Part shown: positions 42,533 through 52,100 of the stretch, one piece after another
Layout of the letters: each line of letters starts with the position of its first letter
Position numbering within the stretch: the first letter of the stretch is position 1
From: Sphingoaurantiacus capsulatus
GTDB taxonomy: Bacteria; Pseudomonadota; Alphaproteobacteria; Sphingomonadales; Sphingomonadaceae
DNA: 64,000 nt
Assembly: GCF_042648405.1 (NCBI RefSeq)
Contig: NZ_JBHRXV010000009.1
Span: 1-64,000 of the forward strand
Reading direction: 5' to 3'
The notes under the pieces: model-generated
Told to the model about the DNA's origin: nothing
The model's input: only the letters and a program-made list of their open reading frames with translations
Database searches by the model: none
Made by a program: the position numbers and the translations under genes

Positions 42533-43546
42533 ATGACACCGGATTGCTACGCTGCCGCACAGGCGCTTCCGAGCTTCGGCCGGATGCTGTTCGACACCGA
42601 TCAATTCCGAGAGGCGCGCGCCTATTCGGATCGGATCACACGGCCCTATGAACTGACGCATCACATGTTGCGGCCGGGGTTCAGGCTGACGCACGAGCAG
42701 CGCTCGTTCGAGCATATGACGTTCGATCATCTTACGGTGGCCTGCGAGGGTCGCTTCGACGTGACGGCGCCAAGTCTCGACGATCGATATCTCCTCCAGC
42801 TCAACATCGGCGGCGAGTGCGTCGTCGAACAGGGCGGCGAAAGTTTCCTTGCCGGCGCCGGATCGATGTTCGTGATCAATCCCGACACCCGGTCGCGCAA
42901 GACCTGGAACCATGGTTGCCGCCAGCTGATGGTATGGATCAGCCGTAGCGCGTTGCAGCGCTCGCTCGAAAAGGAGCTGGGCTACGACCTTGACCGGCCG
43001 CTACTATTCGACTTTCCGACCATCGACCAGAGCTTGCGGATCGCTGCTTTGTGGCGGCGCGTGTCCGACATTCTGCTTCAGCTTCGCAACGCGGACGACA
43101 TGCCGCTGCACTGGCGAACCGTCCGGCAGATCGAGCATCTGATGATGATCGAACTGATCACCTCGATCCCAAACAGCTACAGCGCCGAACTCGACCACGG
43201 CGACAACCAGGTGGCGCCCTATTACGTGCGTCGCGTCGAGCGCTTTCTACTCGGAAATTTGCGCGAGCAGGTGACGATGGACGAGATCCACAAGGTCGCC
43301 GGCGTCAGCCCGCGGGCGCTATTCTACGGCTTTCGCCAGTTCCGCCGCACCACGCCGATGGCGCTGCTCAAGAAACTCCGGCTCGAGCAGGCGCGCAAGG
43401 AGCTCTTGCAGACCGCGGGCTTCGGCGGATCGGTCACCGAGACCGCGATGAACTGCGGTTTCCAGAATCTCAGCATGTTCTCGCGCGAGTATAAGGTCCG
43501 CTTCGGCGAGGCGCCCTCGGAGACGCTGCGGCGCGGCATCAATTGA
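42533..43546 (+). CDS. AraC family transcriptional regulator
   Basis: A 337-residue regulator. An N-terminal cupin-like sensor part of the AraC-binding-like type is followed by a C-terminal double helix-turn-helix: VTMDEIHKVAGVSPRALFYG and SVTETAMNCGFQNLSMFSRE, ending in RFGEAPSETLRR. It resembles activators of aromatic dioxygenase operons. ATG 42533 follows GGGAGG by eight bases; an upstream ATG at 42389 would run through the operator and was rejected. It probably activates the dioxygenase unit just downstream. It is divergent from the hydrolase-ligase unit. Confidence 0.9.
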   Translation: MTPDCYAAAQALPSFGRMLFDTDQFREARAYSDRITRPYELTHHMLRPGFRLTHEQRSFEHMTFDHLTVACEGRFDVTAPSLDDRYLLQLNIGGECVVEQGGESFLAGAGSMFVINPDTRSRKTWNHGCRQLMVWISRSALQRSLEKELGYDLDRPLLFDFPTIDQSLRIAALWRRVSDILLQLRNADDMPLHWRTVRQIEHLMMIELITSIPNSYSAELDHGDNQVAPYYVRRVERFLLGNLREQVTMDEIHKVAGVSPRALFYGFRQFRRTTPMALLKKLRLEQARKELLQTAGFGGSVTETAMNCGFQNLSMFSREYKVRFGEAPSETLRRGIN

Positions 43547-43658
43547 GCGAGCGATCATTGTCGCCGAGTGCCGCGATCGGTGCGCCAGCGCAGTCAAGAA
43601 CGCGTTCGGGCCGGGTGTCGATTGACGCGCTCGCGCCCGCCAGCGAACTGGGGCTCAG

Positions 43659-43670
43659 TCAACATGTTCA
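43659..43670. promoter_or_regulatory. Module 3 operator-like site before the dioxygenase alpha gene
   Basis: TCAACATGTTCA differs by one base from the perfect palindrome. It lies 21-32 bases before the start chosen at 43691 and overlaps an in-frame ATG at 43664, which argues for the later start. Confidence 0.5.
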
Positions 43671-43690
43671 ATGAAAGTCGAACCGACACC

Positions 43691-44962
43691 ATGCCCGCGA
43701 CGGAATATGTGCAGATCGACCCGGCGCGCGGCTCGTTCCGCGTCAACCGGAAGGCCTATGCCGACCCGCAGACCTTCGACGCCGAGCTAGAGCGCGTCTT
43801 CGACCGCTGCTGGCTCTATGTCGGCCATGAATCGGAGCTCGCGAAGCCCAACAGCTATCTGACGCGGACGATCGCGCGGCGGCCGCTGATCTTCTCGCGC
43901 GGCGCCGATGGCGCCTATCGCTGCTTCCTTAACATCTGCCCGCACCGCGGCGCGCAGATCGCGCGGGAGCGCAGCGGCACCGCGAAGAGCTTCACCTGCA
44001 TCTACCATGGCTGGTCGTGGAACAACAAAGGCGAGATGATCCACCTGCAGGGAGCCGATGGCTTCTGCGAGAAGTTCAATTCGTGCGGTGAGGTCGACCT
44101 TGTGTCGGTGCCGCGCATCGACTCCTACCGCGGCCTCTATTTCATCAGCTTCGACCCCGCCATCATGTCGCTGTCCGACTATCTGGCCGACGCGAAGGAG
44201 TATATCGACGTCATCATGGACCAGAGCGTCGCCGACATGGAGGTCGTCGGCGGCACCCAGGAATACAGCATCCGCTGCAACTGGAAGGGCCTCGCCGAGA
44301 ATAGCATCGACATCTACCACGGCCCCGGCACGCACCCGAGCTACATCGACTATCTGGTCAACGCGTCGCCCGGCGTGACGCCCGACCTTTCGACTGCGCA
44401 AGGCTATGTTCGCAAGCTCAGCAACGGTCACGGCGTCGCCCAATATTATGGCCCCTGGGGCCGGCCGGTTGCCGACTGGAAGCCGCCGCTGGGGGAGGCG
44501 GTGCGCGAACAGGTCGAGGCGAAAGCGCAGGAGGTCGAGGCGCGCCTCGGCGCCGAGCGCGCCGAGCGGGTGACCAGGCAAAGTTTCAACCTACTGATTT
44601 TCCCCAATCTCGCGTTACTTAACATCCACGCGATCGCGATCCGATCGTTTCAACCGGTTCGCCCGGGCTACATGGATGCCTTCATGTGGATGCTGTCGCC
44701 CAAGGACGACAGCGAGGAAATGCGCTCGGCGCGGCTCAACAATTTCCTCGAATTCCTGGGGCCTGGCGGCTTCGCTACCCCCGACGACATCGAGGCGCTC
44801 GAAACCTGCCAGGTCAGCTACGAGCTCAGCAGCCGGCAGGAGCTGTGGAACGAGGTATCAAAGGGCATTCCGCGCGAGGACAATGAGGACTGGATGGACG
44901 AAGGCCATATGCGTGGCTTCTGGGCCCAGTGGAATCGGCTCATGAGCGGGGAGGCGGCGTAG
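43691..44962 (+). CDS. Ring-hydroxylating dioxygenase, alpha subunit
   Basis: A 423-residue terminal oxygenase subunit. Rieske ligands are Cys83, His85, Cys103 and His106 (CPHRGAQIARERSG and CIYHGW). The catalytic iron ligands Asp207, His210 and His215 lie in ENSIDIYHGPGTH. It should add O2 to an aromatic ring to give a cis-dihydrodiol or a catechol after loss of a substituent. An ATG at 43664 is in frame, but it lies inside the operator-like sequence; 43691 keeps the spacing seen at the other sites. The beta subunit gene follows after three bases. Its electron donors are the ferredoxin at 39517 and the reductase at 33428. Confidence 0.93.
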   Translation: MPATEYVQIDPARGSFRVNRKAYADPQTFDAELERVFDRCWLYVGHESELAKPNSYLTRTIARRPLIFSRGADGAYRCFLNICPHRGAQIARERSGTAKSFTCIYHGWSWNNKGEMIHLQGADGFCEKFNSCGEVDLVSVPRIDSYRGLYFISFDPAIMSLSDYLADAKEYIDVIMDQSVADMEVVGGTQEYSIRCNWKGLAENSIDIYHGPGTHPSYIDYLVNASPGVTPDLSTAQGYVRKLSNGHGVAQYYGPWGRPVADWKPPLGEAVREQVEAKAQEVEARLGAERAERVTRQSFNLLIFPNLALLNIHAIAIRSFQPVRPGYMDAFMWMLSPKDDSEEMRSARLNNFLEFLGPGGFATPDDIEALETCQVSYELSSRQELWNEVSKGIPREDNEDWMDEGHMRGFWAQWNRLMSGEAA

Positions 44963-44965
44963 GCC

Positions 44966-45457
44966 ATGGACCTGAGAACGCTGACCCCTCGCCAGGTTGA
45001 GGACTTCCTCTATCACGAGGCCGCGCTGCTCGACGCGTGGAAGCTGCCCGAATGGCGCGAGTTGCTGACCGAGGATTGCCATTATTACGTCCCGGCCTGC
45101 GACACGCCGGCCGGCGCCTCGTCGACCAGCTCGCTCTACTATATCGCTGACAACGGCTTTCGCCTCAGCGAGCGGGTGAAACGGCTGATGAAGAAGACCT
45201 GCCACGCCGAGTATCCGCGGTCGAAGGTGCTTCACACCATTACCAACGTGCAGCTGCTCGAAGCGACCGCCGACACCGCGCGCGCCGCCTCCTGCTTCGT
45301 CACCTATCGGCACCAGCGCGGGCATCAGGACATCTATGTCGGCCGCCACGAGTATCGCTTCGTCGCGGTCGGCGGCGCGCTAAGGATCAGGGAGAAGAAA
45401 TCGACGCTTCACATGGAGGCGCTGCGGCCACACGGGCGCATCACGCTGATCGTCTGA
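44966..45457 (+). CDS. Ring-hydroxylating dioxygenase, beta subunit
   Basis: A 163-residue small subunit with the NTF2-like fold typical of these oxygenases. Family features are FLYHEAALLDAWKLPEWREL near the N terminus, DCHYYVPACDTP, and the terminal IREKKSTLHMEALRPHGRI. It has no cofactor and holds the alpha3beta3 hexamer together. Its ATG comes three bases after the alpha subunit stop. The TonB receptor gene follows about 210 bases later with its own operator-like site. Confidence 0.92.
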   Translation: MDLRTLTPRQVEDFLYHEAALLDAWKLPEWRELLTEDCHYYVPACDTPAGASSTSSLYYIADNGFRLSERVKRLMKKTCHAEYPRSKVLHTITNVQLLEATADTARAASCFVTYRHQRGHQDIYVGRHEYRFVAVGGALRIREKKSTLHMEALRPHGRITLIV

Positions 45458-45610
45458 GTGCGGGTTCAGCACGCAGCAACAGTTTGAAATACTCGCCCAA
45501 GGTTACAGACGTTAATACGAAGTTTCCTGCTGGTGCACCCGACTTTTCACTCAGCGAATTGTTTAGTGATAACAATTCTCAAGAAGATGACAGTCGTTTG
45601 ACGTTGCCTA

Positions 45611-45622
45611 TGAACGTGTTCA
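45611..45622. promoter_or_regulatory. Module 3 operator-like site before the TonB receptor
   Basis: TGAACGTGTTCA is one base from the perfect palindrome. It lies 48-59 bases before ATG 45670, which supports that ATG over starts further upstream. Confidence 0.5.
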
Positions 45623-45669
45623 GTATTTTGTTGTACACAAATTCATCCGCAGCATGTGGGGCAAGGCTC

Positions 45670-47889
45670 ATGACGCGCATCTCTTCGTCCAAATCGACCG
45701 CTTTTCGCATGCTTTTTATTGCTTTTCTTGGAGGATCGGCGGCGCAGGTGCTTGCCCAGGCGGAGGGCGAGGAAGAGATCATCGTCACCGCGCAGCGTCG
45801 CGGCGAGAGCATCCAGGACATTCCGATCGCGATTACTGCGCTGTCGGGCGATCTCGTCGAAGAGCGCGGCTACAGCAATCTCGCCGACCTCGACGGCGTG
45901 GTTCCCTCGCTCAATATCTCGACCTATTCGGGCAACACCCGCATCAACATTCGCGGCATCGGCAACACCAACACCTCGCAGGCGTCGGACGCCTCGGTGG
46001 CACTCTACAAAAACGGCGTCTACATCGGCCGCAGCATCGAGGGCGGCTCGTCCTTCCTCGACATGGAGCGTATCGAAATCCTGCGGGGGCCGCAGGGCGA
46101 CCTCTATGGCCGCAACGCAACCGGCGGCGCGGTCAGCATCATCAGCAAGCGCCCGACCGATCGCCTCGAAGGCGAGATCGAGCTCGGCGTTGGCAGCGAC
46201 GAACAGCGCCGCGCCGAGGCGATCCTCAATGCGCCGCTGAGCGACAAGGTCGGCACCCGTTTCGTCTTCGCTGCCGAAAAGCGCGGCGGCTTCGGCACCA
46301 ACCTCGCAACCGGCACCGAGATCGACACGCTCGATACGCTCGCCGGCCGGGGCACGATCGAATTCAACCCGTCCGATACCTTCCAGCTGACGGTGATCGG
46401 CGACTATTACCGGGCGCGCGACCGTTCCGGCCCGTTCGTCTATCTCGGCAATGGCCTCAACAACGTCCGGCCGCCGGTGCTGGCGGGCGGCGTCACGGTG
46501 CCGACGCGGATCGTGAATGGTCTCGAAACGGCGATCAACCCGCGCAACATCAGCAACGAGCAGGATCCGTTCAACGAGCAGGATCTCGCTGCCGCGACGA
46601 TCGAGGCAAAGTTTTCGCTCTCGGATTCAATCGAGCTGACCTCGGTCACCGGCTATCGCGACACTTCCTATTTCTTCAAATCGGAACTCGACGCCTCGAC
46701 CGCCCTCTATCGAACAGACCTTCCCGGTCTGAACGGCTTCACGCAGGAGGAATCGGCGGAGCAGATTTCGCAGGAACTGACGCTGGTCGGCGACAGCAGC
46801 GGGTTTGAGTGGCTGCTTGGCGCCAGCTATTTCGACGAGAATGTCGACTCCGAAGGATCGATCGGCCTCGCGCCGGCGATCACCGGCCTCCGCGCCGGCG
46901 CCCGGCAGGACATCCGCAGCTATGCGCTGTTCGGTCGTGTCGCGGTGCAGATTCTGCCCGAGCTTCGCGCCACTGCCGGCCTGCGCTGGTCGAGCGAGAA
47001 GCGCCGCGCGGTCGAATATGCCGACCGTATCCTGCTCGGCGTGCCGGAAGGGACGCTGGTATTCCCGCCGCTGTGCGGAGGACTATGTCTCAAGGACCAG
47101 ACCGACAAGACCAGCGCCGTTACGCCGCGCTTCACGCTCGAATACAGTCCGACCGATCAGGCGATGATTTATCTACAGGCAGCGCGCGGCTTCCGCAGCG
47201 GCGGCTTCTCGATGGGTCAGTTCTCGCCAGCCTATGATCCGGAATTCGTTTGGTCGTATGAAGCGGGCGTCAAATACACCTCGCTCGATCGCGCCTTCCG
47301 CCTCAATCTCGCGGCGTTCCACTATGATTATAGTAACTTGCAGATCACCAGCACGCGTGGTGGCTTCGTTCGTACCGCCAACGCCGCGGACTCCACCGTG
47401 AACGGTCTTGAGGTTGAGACGGTCCTGGCGCCGACCGACGGGCTGAACTTCGACATTGCCTATGCCTATCTCGACGCCCAGTATGACGAGCTGATCGCGG
47501 TCGACAACATCACCAACGTCAGCCGCAACCTGTCGGGCAACGTGCTGCCCAATACGTCGAAGCATGCGGTGACCGCCGGCATCAATCTCGACATCCCCCT
47601 GGAGGCCGGACAGGTCAAGGCGCGCGGCGAGATGCGCTACAAGGATGATGTGTTCCTCGACTTCTACAACCGCCCCGTTCAGGAGCAAGAAGCCTATACG
47701 CAGATCAACGCATCGATCGGCTTCACTACCAAGGATGAGCGCTGGTCGTTCGACGTCTATGGTCGCAACCTGACCGACAAGCTGATCGTGACGACCACCT
47801 TCCTCAGCACCGGAACGGGCTTTCCGCGGAACGCGCTGCTCGCCCCGCCGCGCACCTTCGGGGTGCGGGTCCGCTACCGTTTCGGATGA
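45670..47889 (+). CDS. TonB-dependent receptor (module 3)
   Basis: A 739-residue outer-membrane receptor. A signal peptide (AFRMLFIAFLGGSAAQVLAQ) ends near residue 29. The plug begins EEEIIVTAQRRGESIQDIPI and holds MERIEILRGPQGDLYGRNATGG; the barrel ends RVRYRFG, with phenylalanine next to last. It should bring the module 3 substrate through the outer membrane. ATG 45670 was chosen because the operator-like site then lies upstream; the frame is open to 45484. The formamidase-like gene overlaps its end by four bases. Confidence 0.92.
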   Translation: MTRISSSKSTAFRMLFIAFLGGSAAQVLAQAEGEEEIIVTAQRRGESIQDIPIAITALSGDLVEERGYSNLADLDGVVPSLNISTYSGNTRINIRGIGNTNTSQASDASVALYKNGVYIGRSIEGGSSFLDMERIEILRGPQGDLYGRNATGGAVSIISKRPTDRLEGEIELGVGSDEQRRAEAILNAPLSDKVGTRFVFAAEKRGGFGTNLATGTEIDTLDTLAGRGTIEFNPSDTFQLTVIGDYYRARDRSGPFVYLGNGLNNVRPPVLAGGVTVPTRIVNGLETAINPRNISNEQDPFNEQDLAAATIEAKFSLSDSIELTSVTGYRDTSYFFKSELDASTALYRTDLPGLNGFTQEESAEQISQELTLVGDSSGFEWLLGASYFDENVDSEGSIGLAPAITGLRAGARQDIRSYALFGRVAVQILPELRATAGLRWSSEKRRAVEYADRILLGVPEGTLVFPPLCGGLCLKDQTDKTSAVTPRFTLEYSPTDQAMIYLQAARGFRSGGFSMGQFSPAYDPEFVWSYEAGVKYTSLDRAFRLNLAAFHYDYSNLQITSTRGGFVRTANAADSTVNGLEVETVLAPTDGLNFDIAYAYLDAQYDELIAVDNITNVSRNLSGNVLPNTSKHAVTAGINLDIPLEAGQVKARGEMRYKDDVFLDFYNRPVQEQEAYTQINASIGFTTKDERWSFDVYGRNLTDKLIVTTTFLSTGTGFPRNALLAPPRTFGVRVRYRFG

Positions 47890-48707
47890 GCGACCCGCGG
47901 CTCGAAGCCGACTATGACGTGATGTCGGGCGTCGCTGCATCGATGCCCGACATCGTCGCCGAATGGGTGGCAGCGAGCCGCACTGCAGTCGCTGTGGCGC
48001 CGTCGCGGCATACCGTCGCCTACGGCAATGCGCCCGGACTGGCTTACGACGTTTTCTTCCCGACCGGTCGACTGCGCGGTGCGCTGATCTTCCTGCACGG
48101 CGGCTTCTGGGTACAGGGCAACAAGGATGCCGTCGCGTTTCCCGCGCCCTGCTTCACCAAAGCCGGTATCGCGTATATCTCCGTCACCTACGGCCTGGCG
48201 CCCGCCCATTCGCTCGACGCGATTATCGCCAATGTCGAAGCGGCGGCGGCGAGCATCGCCGCCGAGGCACTGGGGTGGGGACTCGCCCTGGATCGCATAG
48301 CGGTCGTCGGCCATTCGGCCGGCGCCTATCTGGCCGCCGCACTGACGGCATCACCCAGGCGACCCTTCGACCCGCTTGCCACGCAGTTGATCAGCGGGCT
48401 GTTCGATCTGACCGCCATCGCCGAGCTGGGGAAGATCAAGGCGCTTGCGCTCAGCGCAGATGATTGCCGGCGCCTTTCGATCAGCGGCGCGGCGCTTGCC
48501 GGCGCCAACAATGTTGTCCTGGCCGTGGGCAGTACGGAGCCGGCAGGATTCCAGGCGCAGACCCGAAGCTTTTACGCTGCCGCCAAGGCAGCGGGGTCGT
48601 CCGTGTCATTGCTCACCACGCCCGGCGACGACCATTTCAGCATCGCGCGCGCTCTAGGCGATCCGAACGGGATGCTTACACGCCGATCATTGGCTTTCTT
48701 CGATTAG
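47886..48707 (+). CDS. Alpha/beta hydrolase, arylformamidase-like esterase
   Basis: A 273-residue hydrolase of the HGG group. The oxyanion block is IFLHGGFWVQGNKDA near residues 68-82, the nucleophile Ser is in VVGHSAGAYLAAAL, and the last histidine in PGDDHFSIARAL. This pattern is close to kynurenine formamidases (KynB/AFMID-like) and short-chain esterases. It overlaps the TonB receptor stop by four bases. An ester- or formamide-type bond in the module 3 substrate would fit. No other kynurenine pathway gene is present, so kynurenine itself is not assumed. Confidence 0.85.
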   Translation: MSDPRLEADYDVMSGVAASMPDIVAEWVAASRTAVAVAPSRHTVAYGNAPGLAYDVFFPTGRLRGALIFLHGGFWVQGNKDAVAFPAPCFTKAGIAYISVTYGLAPAHSLDAIIANVEAAAASIAAEALGWGLALDRIAVVGHSAGAYLAAALTASPRRPFDPLATQLISGLFDLTAIAELGKIKALALSADDCRRLSISGAALAGANNVVLAVGSTEPAGFQAQTRSFYAAAKAAGSSVSLLTTPGDDHFSIARALGDPNGMLTRRSLAFFD

Positions 48708-48775
48708 CGAGCGGCAAGAATTCTGGAGCGATTTGGGAGTTTCAACTTAGCGCCTTCGGCCTTGCAATGACATCA

Positions 48776-49195
48776 AGAGCTGTCAGGTTAACTTTTCAAA
48801 GGCCAAAAGGCCCCTTCCAGCGTCCACCTATGCCGCGGTGACTTCGCGCCACTCGCGCATTGCTTCGCCCCTCATCGCTCGCAGAGCCTTGCGGCTGCGA
48901 GATGAGGCTGTGTGTTGTAGATGAGGTCGAAGGAAGAGCGAAATCGCTTCGCTGTGTGTTAAGATTTGAAGCCCAGCATCTTTCGGCGAGTCGAGCAGGA
49001 TGTCGAGCATCTCACCCTCGTCGTCGACGCCCTTCCAGAGATACATCCGCTGACCGCGGACATTGCAGACCATCTCGTCGAGGGGCGCCGGCCGCCGGCG
49101 CTTCAGCTCAGCGGCGATCTGCGGCCCGAACTTGGCGCACCAGCAGCGGATCGTCTCGTAGGTGACGTCGATACCGCGCTGTGGCGTGCGCCGCT
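48776..49195 (-). mobile_element. IS6-type element relic
   Basis: The lower end carries an inverted-repeat-like sequence (GAGCTGTCAGGTTAAC, then TTTTCAAAGG), which shares AGGTTAACTTTTCAA with the copy at 30071-30085. Above it on the minus strand are broken parts of an IS6-family transposase. The upper end is lost where the Asp-box repeat gene ends. It closes module 3. Confidence 0.75.
48828..49195 (-). pseudogene. IS6-family transposase, internally deleted fragment
   Basis: Read on the minus strand, GIDVTYETIRCWCAKFGPQI and AAELKRRRPAPLDEM lead into QRMYLWKGVDDEGEMLDILL, the region around the first catalytic Asp of IS6-family transposases. The frame then loses similarity and resumes only at the terminal MREWREVTAA. 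The middle with the other catalytic residues is missing, so it is inactive. Its N-terminal end is cut at the stop codon of the neighbouring gene. Confidence 0.75.
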
Positions 49196-52100
49196 ACGCG
49201 GATGACAGGCTAAGCTCGGGAAGGCCGCGTTCGCGCGCCTCTTCGTTGAATCGCACCAACTCCTCGGCGGCGAGCGCCTTCAGCCGCGTTCGCACCGCCT
49301 GCCACTGCCTGTCGAGGTCCGCCTTGCGCTGGAACCGGCTCGCGGTCGGACGTCCTTCGGCACTCCCCGAGCCGTAGCCGCCGTCGCCCACCAGCGCGCC
49401 GTAGAGCGTGTCATAGTGTGCGCTCAGGCCGGCGGGCACGTCGCGTACGCCCGGCACAGGCAGCGGCGCAATCGACGCCTCCACCTCACGGAGCGCGGCA
49501 TCGAGCGCGGCGGCGCGGCTTGCCAGCTCTGGGCCGGCGCCAGTGGCGGTGATCGCCGCGGTTGGCACGGCGCGTCGCAGCGCGCGCACATCGGCGAGCA
49601 CGCGGTTCATGCCGGTGATCGTGTCGCGCACGGCCTTGGCCAGGACGTACTGAGCGTCGTAATCGGCCTGTGTGATGCTGCGCGCGCGCGGATTGCCGGT
49701 CACCGTCAGCGGACGCGTCTCCACGAGCGACCCTGCAGTGAGCCGCACGGTGTAGCGCCCCGGTGAAACCTTTATCCCCTGCCCGTCACGCTTGATGGTG
49801 CCGTTCGGCTCCGACGCCAACGGCCCATCGGCGCGCAGGTCCCACACGAGGCGGTGGAATCCGGCCTTTGTCGCCAGCTTTTCGGCGCCGGTGCCGCCGG
49901 CGCTGAAGCGTCGCAATACCGTGCCGCGCGCATCCAGAACCTCGACCGTCGCCTCCGGCGCGTCGGCGGCGAGCAGATAGTGGATCAGCGCGCCGTGCGG
50001 CAGGTCGTCGGGAAGGACGAGGTCGACCTCGCGGAGCGGCGCCCCGACCACGCCGCGCGCGGCCGTGCGCGGGGCATAGAGGCGCGCCGCGCGGGGAGCC
50101 GCATCGGCGGCCAGCTCTCGCAGCGGTCCCAGATCGTCGAGAATCCAGAAGGAACGTCCCTGGGTGGCCACCGCCAGATCGCCGCGGTGCACCTTGAGGT
50201 CCATCACCGGCGAGGCCGGCAGGTTGAGCTGCAGCGACTGCCACCGCGCGCCGTCGTCGAACGAGACGAAGAGCCCGAATTCGGTGCCGGCGTACAAGAG
50301 CCCGCGCCGCTTGTCGTCCTCGCGCACCACCCGCACCGGGTGGTCGGCGGGGATGCCGTTGGTGCCGTCGGCGATCCGCGTCCACGTGCGACCGTAGTCT
50401 TCGGTGCGGTAGACGTAGGGACTGAAATCGTCGAGCCGGTAGCGATGCGCGGCCACGATGGCGCGGCCCGGCGCATGCGGCGACACCTCGAGGCGGTTCA
50501 CGGTGGTGAGCGGCGGCAGCCCCGCCGGGGTGATGTCGGTCCAGCTCTTGCCGTCGTCGCGCGTGATGTGGACGCGGCCGTCATCGGTGCCCACCCAGAT
50601 CGTGCGCGCGTCGTGCGGCGACGGCGTGACCGCGAAGATCGTCGTGAACGTCTCCGCCCCGTTGGGGTTGTCCGCGGTGATCGGCTCGCCCGGCCACGCC
50701 TGGTAGCGTTTGTCGTTCGTCGTCAGGTCCGGCGAGATCCGCGTCCAGCTGTTGCCGCGGTCGCGGCTGCGATACAGATACTGGCTCGCGTGGTACACGG
50801 TGGCCGGGTCGTGCGGGCTCACCACGATCGGCGACAGCCACTGCCACCGGTTGATCTTGTCGCGCGGCGCGATCGCCGACGCCTCGGGATAGACCGTCAC
50901 ACTCACGCGCGTGTCGTCGCGCATGTCCTGCCGGTTGATGTGGCCGCCGTAGCAGCCGCCGAACACGATCTCCGGATGGTCCGGGTGCAACGCGATAGGC
51001 CCCGTCTCGCAGCCCGAGGCATAGCCCCACTCCTGCTGGGGGCGCAGCGAGTTGTTCAACCGCCGCTGCAACACGCTGATGCTCGAGCTGTCCTGCTGCG
51101 ACCCGTACAGGCGGTAGGGAATCTGATTGTCCACCACCACGTCGTACAGCTCGGCGGTGGGCTGGTTGTACATCGACGAGAAGGTGCGCCCGTTGTTGAG
51201 CGTCACCACCGTGCCGCCGTCGTCGGCCACGCCGAAAATTCTCGGGTCGCGCGGGTTGATCCAGATGTCGTGGACGTCGCCGTGCGGCACCGGCACCACC
51301 TTGAACGTGACGCCGCCATCGGTGGAACGCAGCAGCGGCACGTTCATCACGAAGACGGTATTCGGGTCGACCGGGTCGGCGCGTACGTGCGCATAATACC
51401 ACGGCCGCCCGCGCACCTGCGCGTCGGTGTTGATCCGCGTCCAAGTCTCGCCACGGTCGTCGGAGCGATAGAGCCCGCCGTCCGGCTCCGCCTCCACCAG
51501 CGCCCAGACGCGCTTCGGGTTGGCGGGCGACACCGTCACCCCGACCTTGCCCACGAGCCCCGTCGGCAGGCCGCCGGCAAGCTTCTTCCACGAAGCCCCG
51601 CCATCGGTGGTGCGGTAGACGCCGCCCTCGGGACTGCCGGAGATCATCGTCCACGGCTTGCGCTCGATGCGCGACATGCCGGCGTAGATTTCGTCCGGAT
51701 TGTCCGGGCTCATGGAGAGCGTCACCGCGCCAGTGCCGTCGTTCAGGAACAGCACCTGCTCCCACGTGGCGCCGCCGTCGCGCGTGCGATAGACGCCGCG
51801 TTCCGGGTTCCGGCCGAAGGGGCGGCCGAGCGCTGTTACATAGACGATGTCAGGATTGGTCGGATGCACCAGCAGCTTGCCGATGGCGCCCGATTCCGGG
51901 AGTCCCAGGTAACGCCATGTCGCGCCGCCGTCGGTCGACTTCCACACGCCGCGGCCCACCGAGCTGTTGCCGCGGATGCCCGCCGAGCCGGTGCCGACAT
52001 AGATGATGCGCGGGTCGCTGTCGGCCACGTCGATCGCGCCGATATTGCCGACGTCGAGGAAGCCGTCGGTGACGTTCTTCCAGTGGCCGCCAGCGTCGTC

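Noticed and set aside
47886..48707. Assigning kynurenine formamidase and a tryptophan pathway to module 3
   Set aside because: No kynureninase, kynurenine monooxygenase or tryptophan dioxygenase is present, and the hydrolase motif is shared by many esterases.
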